Shown piece after piece: positions 8,977 through 16,905 of a stretch of DNA of 64,000 nt. A program made the position numbers and the translations under genes. Position 1 is the first letter of the stretch. Each line of letters begins with the position of its first letter. Below the pieces are notes generated by a model. It saw only the letters and a list, made by a program, of their open reading frames with translations, was not told where the DNA came from and did no database searches. This stretch comes from Roseovarius sp. THAF9. Lineage in GTDB: Bacteria; Pseudomonadota; Alphaproteobacteria; Rhodobacterales; Rhodobacteraceae. The DNA lies in NCBI RefSeq assembly GCF_009363715.1, contig NZ_CP045406.1, positions 62,001 through 126,000 on the forward strand, in the 5' to 3' direction.

Positions 8977-9830
8977 GGTTTCGGTTCGTCGAAGAACATC
9001 GTGGGGCCTTCCCGATCGACCGGTTGTGTCAAGTTCTAAACGTCAGCACTCGCGGGTTGCGGGCTTTCCGCAGCCGTCCGGCCAGCCGCAGGCAGCGCAT
9101 GGATATGGTCGTTTTAGCGCACATCAAGGAGCAGTCGCGGCTGAGCCTGGGCAGCTATGGCCGCCCACGAATGACCGAGGAACTGAAGGAGGTTGGCGTC
9201 GATGTGGGGCACCGCCGGGTTGGGCGTTTGATGCGTGCGAACGGGATTACCGTTGAGAGAACACGCAAGTTCAAGGCAACAACCGACAGCGATCACACGT
9301 TCAACATCGCCCCGAACCTGCTGAATCGCGACTTCAGTGCGGCCGGGCCGAACCAGAAATGGGCAGGCGACATCAGCTACATCTGGACCCGCGAGGGCTG
9401 GCTGTATCTGTCAGTCATCTTGGACCTGCATTCCCGCCGCGTGATAGGCTGGGCTGTCAGCAACCGTATGAAGCGTGATCTGGCGATCCGGGCCTTGAAG
9501 ATGGCCATTGCCTTCAGGTCGCCGCCCAAGGGCTGCATCTTCCACAGTGATCGCGGCAGCCAATACTGTTCGCATGACTACCAGAAGATCCTGCGCCAGC
9601 ATGGCTTCAGGGCCTCCATGAGCGGTAAAGGTAATTGTTATGACAACGCGGCCGTTGAGACATTCTTCAAAACCATCAAGGCCGAGATGATCTGGCGGCG
9701 GTCATGGGCAACAAGGCGGCAAGCTGAGATGGCAATCTTCGAATACATCAATGGCTTCTACAATCCGCGGCGGCGGCACTCCGCACTGGGCTGGAAAAGC
9801 CCGGTCGCCTTCGAACGGAAAGTGGCCTAA
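8973..9830 (+). CDS. IS3-family transposase OrfB (DDE catalytic domain)
   Basis: 285 residues. An N-terminal IS3 HTH_21-type region (about 20-110) precedes an rve/DDE core: first Asp in WAGDISYIWT, second Asp in FHSDRGSQY, and Glu in NAAVETFFKTIKAE, ending with the usual YNPRRRHSALG. No frameshift or stop interrupts it. It lies in the -1 frame relative to orfA, consistent with production as an OrfAB fusion through the A7 slippery site; independent initiation at the overlapping ATG is also possible. Confidence 0.95.
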   Translation: MRFRFVEEHRGAFPIDRLCQVLNVSTRGLRAFRSRPASRRQRMDMVVLAHIKEQSRLSLGSYGRPRMTEELKEVGVDVGHRRVGRLMRANGITVERTRKFKATTDSDHTFNIAPNLLNRDFSAAGPNQKWAGDISYIWTREGWLYLSVILDLHSRRVIGWAVSNRMKRDLAIRALKMAIAFRSPPKGCIFHSDRGSQYCSHDYQKILRQHGFRASMSGKGNCYDNAAVETFFKTIKAEMIWRRSWATRRQAEMAIFEYINGFYNPRRRHSALGWKSPVAFERKVA

Positions 9831-9840
9831 ACGAGCACTT

Positions 9841-9871
9841 GGGGCGGCACAAATACGCGACAGGTCCAGGT
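9841..9871 (+). repeat. Right terminal inverted repeat and GGT target duplication of the IS3-family element
   Basis: The 28-bp right inverted repeat occupies 9841-9868 and is followed by GGT (9869-9871), the copy of the triplet found before the left end. Confidence 0.9.
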
Positions 9872-9999
9872 TGCTTCAATCTCTCTGTCCGCTCTACCAA
9901 CCGCCAGCTGTGCCAGCATATTGCAAACGCAGCGAATATCGGGTCTGGCGGGCGGCACCGCAGCGCAGACTTGATTGGGCGAGTGTCCCGATTGGTCCG

Positions 10000-10938
10000 T
10001 CAAACCGAAAGCACATCCAGAATGTTTACCCGCTCCAACGCTCGTCGCAGCGCGTGGTTTGATAGCCTCACATAGATCTCGGTGGTCCTGAGGCTGGCAT
10101 GTCCGAGCAAGGCCTGGACCATCCGGATGTCGATACCTTCTTCGATCAGCAGTGTTGCGGCCGAGTGCCGGAACCGGTGCGGGGTCAGGTGTGGTTCGAT
10201 CCCGAGGCGCCTAGACATGGCCCGCAGCCGTTTTCGGAACGTGGCCGAGCGCAGCCGACGACCTTCCGTGTTCAGGAACAGGGGTGCTGCGACGGAGCCC
10301 TCCTTGCGACGTACCTCGGAATGTCGCCTGAAGTCCTCCCGCAGTTCGCGATTTGGTACAAAGACGATGCGCTCCCTGCTTCCCTTGCCATTCACGAGGA
10401 TTTGGCCTCCGTCATGCGAGACGTCGCGAACCTTAACATTGGTCAGCTCGCTGATCCGCAGCCCGGTCACGATGAGCAGCTTGATGATCAGGATCGTGAC
10501 ATCGTTTTGTGAGGTTGGCATAGCGTCGTCTGCGCCCGACTTTGACCGCACAGCGAATGTGTCTTTACCCTCTTTGAGAACCGCTCTGAGGGTGTCTCGG
10601 TCGATGGGACGCGGCAGGCGACGCGGGATCCTCACAGAGATGCGGACATCTGCGAACGGGGAGGGCAGGGCGCTGTTTCGATCTTCGCGCCAGGCAAAGT
10701 AGGACTTGAGCGTCACGAGCCGCCGCTCGATGGTCGCGGGCTTGGCGCCCAACTCATCACGCAGATGCCGGTGGTAGGCGAGGATGTCGTCCTTCGACAG
10801 CGGGTCGCTGAGACGGTGGGCCTCAGCGAAACGGGCGAAAGTTCGCAGATCCTGGGCATAGGCCCGCAAGGTGTGATGTCCGACGCCGCGCTCATCGCGG
10901 CAGGCGTTGACGAAGGCATTGTGATCGAAACGGGGCAT
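10000..10938 (-). CDS. Tyrosine recombinase, XerC/XerD-like
   Basis: 312 residues from the ATG at 10938, chosen over the one at 10950 because GGAG lies six bases before it. An N-terminal SAM-like core-binding domain (to ~105) is followed by a catalytic domain holding the full set of active residues: Arg161 in TGLRISEL, Lys185 in GKGSRER, His254/Arg257 in HRFRHS, His280 in LGHAS and Tyr289 in EIYVRLS. It is somewhat more divergent than housekeeping XerC/D and stands alone among mobile genes, so it more probably belongs to an integrated element or plasmid resolution than to chromosome dimer resolution. I found no attachment site. It reads toward the IS3-family element. Confidence 0.88.
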   Translation of the reverse strand: MPRFDHNAFVNACRDERGVGHHTLRAYAQDLRTFARFAEAHRLSDPLSKDDILAYHRHLRDELGAKPATIERRLVTLKSYFAWREDRNSALPSPFADVRISVRIPRRLPRPIDRDTLRAVLKEGKDTFAVRSKSGADDAMPTSQNDVTILIIKLLIVTGLRISELTNVKVRDVSHDGGQILVNGKGSRERIVFVPNRELREDFRRHSEVRRKEGSVAAPLFLNTEGRRLRSATFRKRLRAMSRRLGIEPHLTPHRFRHSAATLLIEEGIDIRMVQALLGHASLRTTEIYVRLSNHALRRALERVNILDVLSV

Positions 10939-11278
10939 GCTGAACTCCATTGTTGGGGTTCAGCCAGTTCAGCACGGGCCGTTCAGTGCTCTGAAATCGC
11001 CCGACCAAACGGTAACGATAATGGCTCTGCTTATCAGTCCCCGCAGCTATCCCCAGAAATTCGGAACAGGTCGGAAAGCTCCAGACGCTGACCCAAATTG
11101 AATGGAAAGTTAACGACAGCAGTCGAACCCTCTGGAATTCGAACACCTTCCTAGAGGAACTATTTAAAACCTATTAAGAAAAATCGCGTTTAATAGTTTG
11201 TTAACCAGAAAACGATTGATCGGTTTAATTGCGCAGCCTAAATACTTTATATCAATTTAGTTATAGGAGATAATTGAT
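10939..11278. other. AT-rich intergenic region with probable promoter for the 11279 gene
   Basis: No gene is supported in these 340 bases. From about 11150 the DNA becomes clearly AT-rich, unlike the recombinase gene beside it, and ends in a strong ribosome binding site (TAGGAGATAATTGAT before the ATG at 11279). The composition fits an H-NS-type target, and an H-NS-family gene lies 0.8 kb away. Confidence 0.5.
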
Positions 11279-11710
11279 ATGAAGATTAAAATTAACGAAA
11301 ATAACCGTCAAAAGATTGAAGCCAGTATTGGGCGAGTAATGGGCAAAGCCAAACGTTTTGTACACACGTCGAGTGACCTGAAAGAGCTCGTCGAGGAGGC
11401 GGAAGCCGATCTCGCGAAGTTTGGCTTGGCAAAATCCAATAGACCTGGCGCCTGTCTTACTGCCCGTATGCGAGGACCTGCCAAGAGCTACAAGTATGAT
11501 GCTGTTGCTTCGATTGTCGTGATTAAACGTGGGCCTTCCGGCTGGTTCTTGGTGAACGTCGTGCGTGATGACGTCTCTCCAGCGCAAGGCCGTCTTTACG
11601 ATCTCGTCCTTGAGGAAGAGCATGTTCGTGCCGCTGTTCCCACCTGGAAACGCTGCTACGGCATTCAAATCAATTGGCAAGGAAATGAGGGGCAGGCCGG
11701 CACGGTCTGA
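11279..11710 (+). CDS. Uncharacterised 143-residue protein
   Basis: I do not recognise the family. The ATG has a good GGAG site seven bases upstream, so the gene is probably real. The first ~60 residues are charged and helical (NENNRQKIEASIGRV, then SDLKELVEEAEADLAK); the remainder is mixed alpha/beta with a basic patch (ARMRGPAKSYKYDAV) and a tryptophan-containing strand (GPSGWFLVNVVRDDV). There is no signal peptide or transmembrane helix. It stands alone in an AT-rich stretch between a recombinase and an H-NS-family gene, which suggests recent acquisition. Confidence 0.55.
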   Translation: MKIKINENNRQKIEASIGRVMGKAKRFVHTSSDLKELVEEAEADLAKFGLAKSNRPGACLTARMRGPAKSYKYDAVASIVVIKRGPSGWFLVNVVRDDVSPAQGRLYDLVLEEEHVRAAVPTWKRCYGIQINWQGNEGQAGTV

Positions 11711-12047
11711 TTCCTGGAAGTGGGTCAATAGGTCCCAGCCGGAACGAGATACACCGGCAGAACAAAAAAGCCTCCATCCAATAGGTGAATTCGACGCGTT
11801 ACTTTAGAAACTCTTGGTGTCGGAACGCCAGGCATCGATTGAATCACGCCTCTTGTGGATCGGACTTCCCTCACGTCCAATTTGGTTGGGGCAGCCTATG
11901 CCAGGAAGTTGCCTGTCCGGGAATATTCGAACACCGATCTGCGGCGTCACATGCGCCGCAGGTCAATTCTCAAACCGGCAGGCCGGAGAGGCATTGGATC
12001 GCGCACATCCCCATTCGGGACTGAAAGTCGCCAATTCAGACAGTCTC
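11711..12047. other. Intergenic region without recognisable gene
   Basis: These 337 bases lie between two converging small genes. The short open frames in them have no ribosome binding site and no recognisable protein similarity. I see no convincing terminator hairpin. Confidence 0.4.
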
Positions 12048-12371
12048 CTAGCTTTTGATTTCTAGGTCTTCCAGTTTGCCACCTTTCTTCAAGTATTCGG
12101 TAATCCAGTGCGGTTTTGGGCCGGGGCCATAGGTCCATTTCTCTTTCGGATTCTCAGGGTTTTGGTGCGTGGGCTGCTTTTTTGATTTTCGGGGTTCCGC
12201 ACCAAACAATTCCGATGCATTGAAGCCCAACTCCCGAGCGCGTTCCTCAAGTTCCGCCTTTGCCCGTTGGCGTGCTTCTTCTTCTTTTTCCCGAATTAAC
12301 CTTTCCACATAGACTTTGATGTCTTTGAGCTCTGCTAATTCGAGGCTCTCCAATTGATGTTTAATCACCAC
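12048..12371 (-). CDS. H-NS family nucleoid-associated protein (HvrA-like)
   Basis: 107 residues with a GTG start preceded by GGAG. The N-terminal ~60 residues form the charged coiled coil used for oligomerisation (LAELKDIKVYVERLI and following Glu/Arg-rich heptads). The C-terminus carries the H-NS DNA-binding motif in the form YGPGPKPHWITEYLKKG with the preceding NPENPKEKW, as in Rhodobacter HvrA and related alphaproteobacterial proteins. Members silence AT-rich, horizontally acquired DNA. Its own upstream region (about 12390-12450) is very AT-rich, with an interrupted GGAAA/TTTCC palindrome, so autoregulation is plausible. Island-borne copies often act as stealth proteins that limit the fitness cost of the element. 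Confidence 0.88.
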   Translation of the reverse strand: MVIKHQLESLELAELKDIKVYVERLIREKEEEARQRAKAELEERARELGFNASELFGAEPRKSKKQPTHQNPENPKEKWTYGPGPKPHWITEYLKKGGKLEDLEIKS

Positions 12372-12574
12372 GTATCTCCAATTTTCTTCTATTCTGTATA
12401 ATTATGAGAAAATATTATTTTGGAAATTAATATATTTTCCGAAATGGGAAGATTTGCGGCAGGTGGATCGGATGTGACACTACAATGTTAAACGGGCGCG
12501 CGTTGATCACCCCGCGCACCCGTTCACTTATGAGTCTGCTGCCCTTGATGTCGTTGTCGACTTGAACCTGAACT

Positions 12575-12886
12575 TCAGGCGATTTCCAACCAATCTGAGA
12601 AGTGGTCCTCGATCACCGAGTACTTGCCATGCTTTTCGAGCCAGGCGATCGTCTCGTCGGACGACATCGGCGTGAGTCTGCGTCGCCCTTCCCTGATACC
12701 GTCCTCGAGTTCAACCGCATAGTGCGAAAGGGGGCCACCTACGCCGACGATGAACCAAGCGCCATTCCTGGAACGATAGAGGTCCTCTCGAAACCACGCC
12801 AAGTTATTCGGAGTCGCATAGCGAACAGAGGTAATTTCGGTGGCCTGGTCGGTATCGTAGATCTTCTTATTGAAAATGATCTTCAT
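12575..12886 (-). CDS. Uncharacterised 103-residue protein of mobile-element type
   Basis: A well-placed AAGGAT precedes the ATG. The layout (short N-terminal strand with KKIYDTDQAT, then LYRSRNGAWFIVGVGG, then PMSSDETIAWLEKHGKY) resembles small uncharacterised proteins common on integrative and conjugative elements, but this rests on pattern memory and I would not name a function. There are no membrane segments. It is on the same strand as the H-NS-family gene and upstream of it, separated by an AT-rich 200-bp gap. Confidence 0.55.
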   Translation of the reverse strand: MKIIFNKKIYDTDQATEITSVRYATPNNLAWFREDLYRSRNGAWFIVGVGGPLSHYAVELEDGIREGRRRLTPMSSDETIAWLEKHGKYSVIEDHFSDWLEIA

Positions 12887-13005
12887 GTGTTATCCTTAAT
12901 TATTCACAACCCACATTTAACCGATTTTGATTTAAGAAAATTTAAAGGAGCTAGCTTTCTAATAACACAGGCTGATTTCACCATTTTCGAGTAAGTGATT
13001 TCGGC

Positions 13006-13218
13006 ATGTTCAAGATGTGCGCATCTCGAAGTACGGAAAGCGTCGGCTCCCCATTTCATGGTTTACAAGCCGACTACGGCTGGGCAGTGGGCAACATCTT
13101 CGCCGAAAGGCTTTGGCGGGCTCTGAAATGCAAGTGCGTCTACTTGCTTACCCCTGGGACAGGATCGGAGACGGTGCCGGCCATCCGAAAATGGATGACC
13201 CTTTACGACCTACGATAG
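13006..13218 (+). pseudogene. Remnant of an IS3-family transposase C-terminal region
   Basis: The frame from about 13060 reads NIFAERLWRALKCKCVYLL and later IRKWMTLYDLR. This is the stretch around the catalytic Glu of IS3 OrfB proteins (typically DNIFVERLWRSLKYE...), cut off after the YNxRRPH region. No other part of a transposase is nearby, so it is a scar of a lost element. Confidence 0.7.
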
Positions 13219-13290
13219 TTTGAAGTCATGACTAGCATTTTTATTTTTTGTTAGGCATAATGTGCCAAGCAAAACACGAAAGTGATAGGC

Positions 13291-14301
13291 ATGACCTCTC
13301 TCAGCAGTATCGCAATGAGTGCATATACCGACCTGGTACGTCTCTTGAGGGACGAAGCAGTCTCCGGCGTAAAAGGCAAACCGACGCTGAAACAACGCGG
13401 CGACAAGGCGTATTGGTACGCCGCGCGCCGCGTCGGACATGACACGCGTTTCTTCTATATCGGGGAAGATAACGAGGAAACGCGTGGACGCATCGACCGC
13501 ATTGAAGAACTGCAAGAAACTGCAAAAGAGCGGCAGGCCGAGCGATCTCGCCTGGTCCGACTGCTTCGTGCCGAAGGCATGACGCCCACCGACCGGGCCA
13601 CCGGCTCCATCCTGTCGGCCATGGCCGCTGCCGGGACCTTCCGGCTAGGCGGCACCATCGTCGGAACCAATGCATTTCGGCTCTTTGAAGGCGAGCTTGG
13701 GGTACGGCTGCCATTGGGCGGGATGGCGAACACCGGCGACATCGACATCGCACAGTTCCAAAAGCTCAGCGTCGCATTGCAGGACAAAGTTGACCCGGGG
13801 TTGGCGGAGACGTTTTCGGTGTTAAAATTCGATCCCTTGCCTGGACTTGATCCGGGGCGCACCTGGAGATGGGCGCAGGGGGGTAGTGGCCAGCTGGTCG
13901 AATTCCTTACACCGGCGTTTGGCGAGGAAACCATTCGCGCCTTACCTGCGCTTGGCGTCAACGCGCAGGCATTGAACTATCTCAATTTCCTGATCGCAGA
14001 GCCGATTCATGCAGCGGCCATCTATCGGTCAGGGATACTGGTCCAGGTGCCGCGTCCGGAGCGCTACGCAATTCACAAATTGATCATCGCGGATCGCCGG
14101 CGCGACGGGGCAGGGAGCCTTAAGGCAGTCAAGGATAGGGAACAGGCTGAGTTTCTCATAGAAACGCTCGCCGAGGATCGGCCGGACGATTTGTCACAAG
14201 CATATATCACGGCACAGGACGTCGGTCCGCGCTGGCGGGAACATATTGCAAACTCACTTGACCGCATGCCTGAAACGCGTGCCATCCTGAGCAGACTTTA
14301 A
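13291..14301 (+). CDS. GSU2403-family nucleotidyltransferase-fold protein (NTP_transf_8)
   Basis: 336 residues from the ATG at 13291; GTG 13282 and ATG 13315 are alternatives. The N-terminal third is a basic coiled region (EELQETAKERQAERSRLV). The central domain has the nucleotidyltransferase-like pattern FRLGGTIVGTNAFRL, LGVRLP, and NTGDIDIAQF with a DxD pair. The C-terminus carries RYAIHKLIIADRR, which recurs in this family as in AbiEii-like minimal nucleotidyltransferases. The biological role is unknown. The related superfamily contains toxin-antitoxin and abortive-infection enzymes, but no partner antitoxin is visible. It sits alone between a transposase scar and an intact IS. Confidence 0.75.
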   Translation: MTSLSSIAMSAYTDLVRLLRDEAVSGVKGKPTLKQRGDKAYWYAARRVGHDTRFFYIGEDNEETRGRIDRIEELQETAKERQAERSRLVRLLRAEGMTPTDRATGSILSAMAAAGTFRLGGTIVGTNAFRLFEGELGVRLPLGGMANTGDIDIAQFQKLSVALQDKVDPGLAETFSVLKFDPLPGLDPGRTWRWAQGGSGQLVEFLTPAFGEETIRALPALGVNAQALNYLNFLIAEPIHAAAIYRSGILVQVPRPERYAIHKLIIADRRRDGAGSLKAVKDREQAEFLIETLAEDRPDDLSQAYITAQDVGPRWREHIANSLDRMPETRAILSRL

Positions 14302-14613
14302 CGCGGACCATCGTAGTGACGATCTACGTACGCCATTGGCGCGGCGATCATCGCGATGGTGATGATGGCGATCATCCCGATCTCATACCGCAACAACCAC
14401 GGTGATATGAGATGGTCTTCCAAAGCGGTGCTGATAGACAAGCGCGAAGCCGCTCAGGGCGCGAGTTTGAAACAAACGGTCGCAACCTGATCAGAAGGCC
14501 ATTACTTCTGCAACCTCTGCTGTAACCAGAGCTGACCATCACTGTTCGTAAAATGAACTGAGACCGGTTCGCGACCTAAGTTGCTCGGGACGATACGGCT
14601 TCACATCGCCGCT
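14302..14613. other. Intergenic region left of the first copy of the second IS3-family element
   Basis: These 312 bases contain no supported gene. A short stretch (about 14340-14375) repeats GGCGATCATC twice in direct orientation around GATGGTGATGATG. I attach no function to it. Confidence 0.4.
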
Positions 14614-14686
14614 TGTCCGACGTCAGATGATTTGGAACACGTTGGCCTGACGGTTAGCGGAGGCTCTGGTTCTTTCATGGTTTAGG

Positions 14687-15667
14687 CTACGCGGCTGTCT
14701 GGCGATGAAGCAAGCGCCGCTTCTCGATTGTCTTCTGTTTGATCTCCTTTCGTCGTCTGAGGATGGTGTCTGCCCTGCCGAAGTAGACGTCGGCCGGGAT
14801 CAGGTTCCCGAGGCTTTCGTGGTAGCGCTGGTGGTTGTAGTGCTCGACAAAGTCGCCGATGGACTCCTCGAGCGCGCCGGGCAGGTAGTAGTTCTCGAGC
14901 AGGATGCGGTTCTTCAGGGTCTGGTGCCAACGCTCGATCTTGCCTTGGGTCTGGGGATGGTTCGGCGCGCCGCGGACGTGATCCATACCTTTGGTATCGA
15001 GGTAGTCGGCCAGGTCGGCCGCAACGTAGGACGAGCCGTTGTCGCTGAGCAGCCGGGGCTTGTGAACGACTGTCGCATGAGCACAGCCCGAGGCCTCCAG
15101 CGCCAGATCCAGCGTGTCCGTCACATCCACGGCCTTCATTGTCGTGCAGAGCTTCCACGCGATGATGTAGCGGCTGTAATCGTCGAGGATCGTGCTGAGA
15201 TAGAACCAGCCCCAACCGATGACCTTGAGATAGGTGAAGTCGGTTTGCCAGAGTTCGTTGGGCCGAGTTGTCTTGTCCCGGAACTCATCGGCGGCACGGA
15301 TCACCACATGGGCCGGAGCCGTGATCAGGTCCTGGGCCTTGAGAATGCGGTATGCCGAGGACTCAGATACAAAATACCGTTTCTCATCGGTGTATTTGAC
15401 CGCCAATTCCCGTGGCGTCAGATCCTCATGATCCAGCGCGAACTCAACGAAGGCGTCGCGGATCTCGTCCGGGATGCGGTTCCACACCGCCCGAGGCCGC
15501 GGGGACGTGTCACGCAAAGCGTCAACGCCGCCATCGGCCCACCGCGCATACCACTGGTAATAGGTGCTGCTGGGAATGCCGAGCATGGTCAGGGTCCGCC
15601 TGACCGGCAAATGCGAGGCTTCGACTGTCCGAATGATCTCGAGCTTCTCCGAGGCTGGGTATCTCAT
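14687..15667 (-). CDS. IS3-family transposase OrfB, copy 1
   Basis: 326 residues with an N-terminal HTH (LPVRRTLTMLGIPSSTYYQW) and a DDE core: Asp in LWQTDFTYLKV, Asp in LLSDNGSSYV and Glu in TQGKIERWHQTLKN. It is intact. The last ~95 residues differ from copy 2 (for example LPGALEESIGDFVEHYNHQRY here against LPGDLERQIGDFVGYYN there), while the first ~230 are identical apart from one residue at the junction. Its ATG overlaps the orfA stop by four bases and lies in the -1 frame. Confidence 0.93.
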   Translation of the reverse strand: MRYPASEKLEIIRTVEASHLPVRRTLTMLGIPSSTYYQWYARWADGGVDALRDTSPRPRAVWNRIPDEIRDAFVEFALDHEDLTPRELAVKYTDEKRYFVSESSAYRILKAQDLITAPAHVVIRAADEFRDKTTRPNELWQTDFTYLKVIGWGWFYLSTILDDYSRYIIAWKLCTTMKAVDVTDTLDLALEASGCAHATVVHKPRLLSDNGSSYVAADLADYLDTKGMDHVRGAPNHPQTQGKIERWHQTLKNRILLENYYLPGALEESIGDFVEHYNHQRYHESLGNLIPADVYFGRADTILRRRKEIKQKTIEKRRLLHRQTAA

Positions 15668-16086
15668 GCGTCGTCCTCCCCATCCCCGAACGTGCTTTTT
15701 TTGAGCAGCCTGTTCTCCAGTGTCAGCTCCGCGACCACTTCTTTCAGCGCGGCTGCCTCAGAGCGCAGTTCCTTGACCTCGGGAGCTGTCGCCTGACGGG
15801 CTGTGTCACCCGCCAGCCGGTTCTTCCCAGCCTCAAGAAACTCCTTCGACCAGCTGTAATAAAGGCTCTCAGCGATCCCTTCACGACGGCACAGGGCCGC
15901 TATGCTTTCTTCGCCCCGCATCCCGGCAAGCACGATGCGGATCTTCTCCTCCGCCGAGTAGTGCTTGCGGGTCTTACGCTTGATACCCCTAACAAGCTTG
16001 TCAGCAGCATCCTTGGATGTTCCGGATCTCTTGTTCATCTTCGCTCCATTATGGCTTCGATGAACCAGAAATCCTCCGTTCCTCAA
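15664..16086 (-). CDS. IS3-family transposase OrfA, copy 1
   Basis: 140 residues, although initiation at an internal ATG (MNKRSGTSKDAAD) is possible. It contains an HTH (YSAEEKIRIVLAGMRGEESI) and a zipper (LRSEAAALKEVVAELTLENR). A run of seven A on the coding strand (15696-15702) encodes the KK of LLKKST and is a typical -1 slippage site for making OrfAB. It is identical to copy 2 except for Gly instead of Arg in RREGIAES. Confidence 0.92.
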   Translation of the reverse strand: MRNGGFLVHRSHNGAKMNKRSGTSKDAADKLVRGIKRKTRKHYSAEEKIRIVLAGMRGEESIAALCRREGIAESLYYSWSKEFLEAGKNRLAGDTARQATAPEVKELRSEAAALKEVVAELTLENRLLKKSTFGDGEDDA

Positions 16087-16359
16087 ACACCTAAATCTGT
16101 CCGGTAGGTGCTGACGTTAGACATATTGCTAAAACGTTACTCCCGAGCGGTGGAATGCATCTTGACCACGGCGAAGGAAACGCTGGTCCGTTTGAAATGT
16201 CGACCGCTCTATGGCCGCTCTGAAAGAAATACCATAGACGCAGAAGTACTTTTGCAACCGCGGTAAGGGCAGGGGGCGTTGGCGCACACATTGGTTTCGG
16301 TTTATTTGGCGATCAGGCGAGGTTCGCGATGACGTCGGATAGCAACCCTTAATGAAATT

Positions 16360-16530
16360 GACGTTAACGAATATCGCGGCTCCGCTAGATTCGGAGTAAC
16401 GCTTCTCATCGTTGTCCTTGACCGCCAGTTCTCGGCGTCAGGTGCCGATGCTCTAAGGCATAGTCGATGAAAGACACCGCCGCCTGACGGGCTGTGTCGG
16501 CCTAAAGGCTGGCCATTCTTTCCGGCATTT
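16360..16530 (-). pseudogene. Scar of a related IS3-family transposase
   Basis: Read on the minus strand, this stretch gives FIDYALEHRHLTPR and, after a frame change, LAVKDNDEKRY-SESS. These correspond to FVEFALDHEDLTPRELAVKYTDEKRYFVSESS of the intact OrfB next door. A few bases further, CGCCTGACGGGCTGTGTC repeats a segment of orfA, so pieces of both frames have been brought together by deletion. It lies about 240 bp beyond the end of copy 1. Confidence 0.65.
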
Positions 16531-16568
16531 GTGCTGGCGCCAGACAAAATAATAAGCACAACTTGAGG

Positions 16569-16796
16569 TCAGGCATTTTCGTTGCAGTTCCTTACAGCGC
16601 TGGCGATGAGCCTATAAAGACGCGCCGTTTCCTCGTCGGCATCCTTGGCATCCAGTTCGAGACTGCGCGCCAGAACCTCCCGCTCCTTGGGCGACGTGAT
16701 CGCGCCTTCGACCAGGCTCAAAACGACTTTGACGGCTGCTTTACGCAGATGGATAATTTCCCGCTCAAGGGCGACGATACGATCTTCGTTTGTCAC
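16569..16796 (-). CDS. Small uncharacterised protein, 75 residues
   Basis: It has a GTG start with GAGAG nearby. The product is highly charged and helical with heptads (ALEREIIHLRKAAVKVV) and a second helix LDAKDADEETARLYRLI; there are no cysteines apart from one near the end and no membrane segment. I do not recognise a family. It could be a small regulator or a decayed leftover between the IS scar and the nitronate monooxygenase gene. Confidence 0.4.
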   Translation of the reverse strand: MTNEDRIVALEREIIHLRKAAVKVVLSLVEGAITSPKEREVLARSLELDAKDADEETARLYRLIASAVRNCNENA

Positions 16797-16905
16797 CTCT
16801 CATCACTCCAGCAGATAGTTTCTTCTTTGAAGCCGCTTCACCAAAATTCAGCGCATCCTTATGACACAATATCCAAAAATTTTCCAATAGCGGGGTCTGA
16901 GTCCG

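Larger units (their letters stand above)
8638..9868 (+). mobile_element. Intact IS3-family insertion sequence (IS51-like), 1,231 bp
   Basis: Imperfect 28-bp terminal inverted repeats (22 of 28 matching) start with TGGACCTGTC at 8638 and end with GACAGGTCCA at 9868, the 5'-TG...CA-3' ends of IS3 elements. They are flanked by the direct repeat GGT (8635-8637 and 9869-9871), a 3-bp target duplication, so the element inserted as a unit without later rearrangement. It contains two overlapping frames (orfA, orfB) with an A7 slippery run. It inserted 126 bp upstream of the start codon of the PtuA-like gene, which reads away from it. Confidence 0.93.
14614..16123 (-). mobile_element. IS3-family insertion sequence, copy 1 (1,510 bp)
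   Basis: The ends are TGTCCGACGTCAG at 14614 and, in reverse complement, TGTCTAACGTCAG ending at 16123, giving the TG...CA termini of IS3 elements. Two overlapping frames lie inside on the minus strand. Bases 14970-16123 match 55699-56852 of copy 2 almost perfectly (one mismatch noticed, near 15880), whereas 14614-14969 is clearly diverged from copy 2, at roughly three quarters identity by eye. The flanks (GCT before, TAT after) show no target duplication, so this copy has probably taken part in recombination or deletion. Confidence 0.9.

Noticed and set aside
14611..16126. Target duplication around IS copy 1
   Set aside because: GCT precedes and TAT follows; crossing the flanks with those of copy 2 gives no match either.
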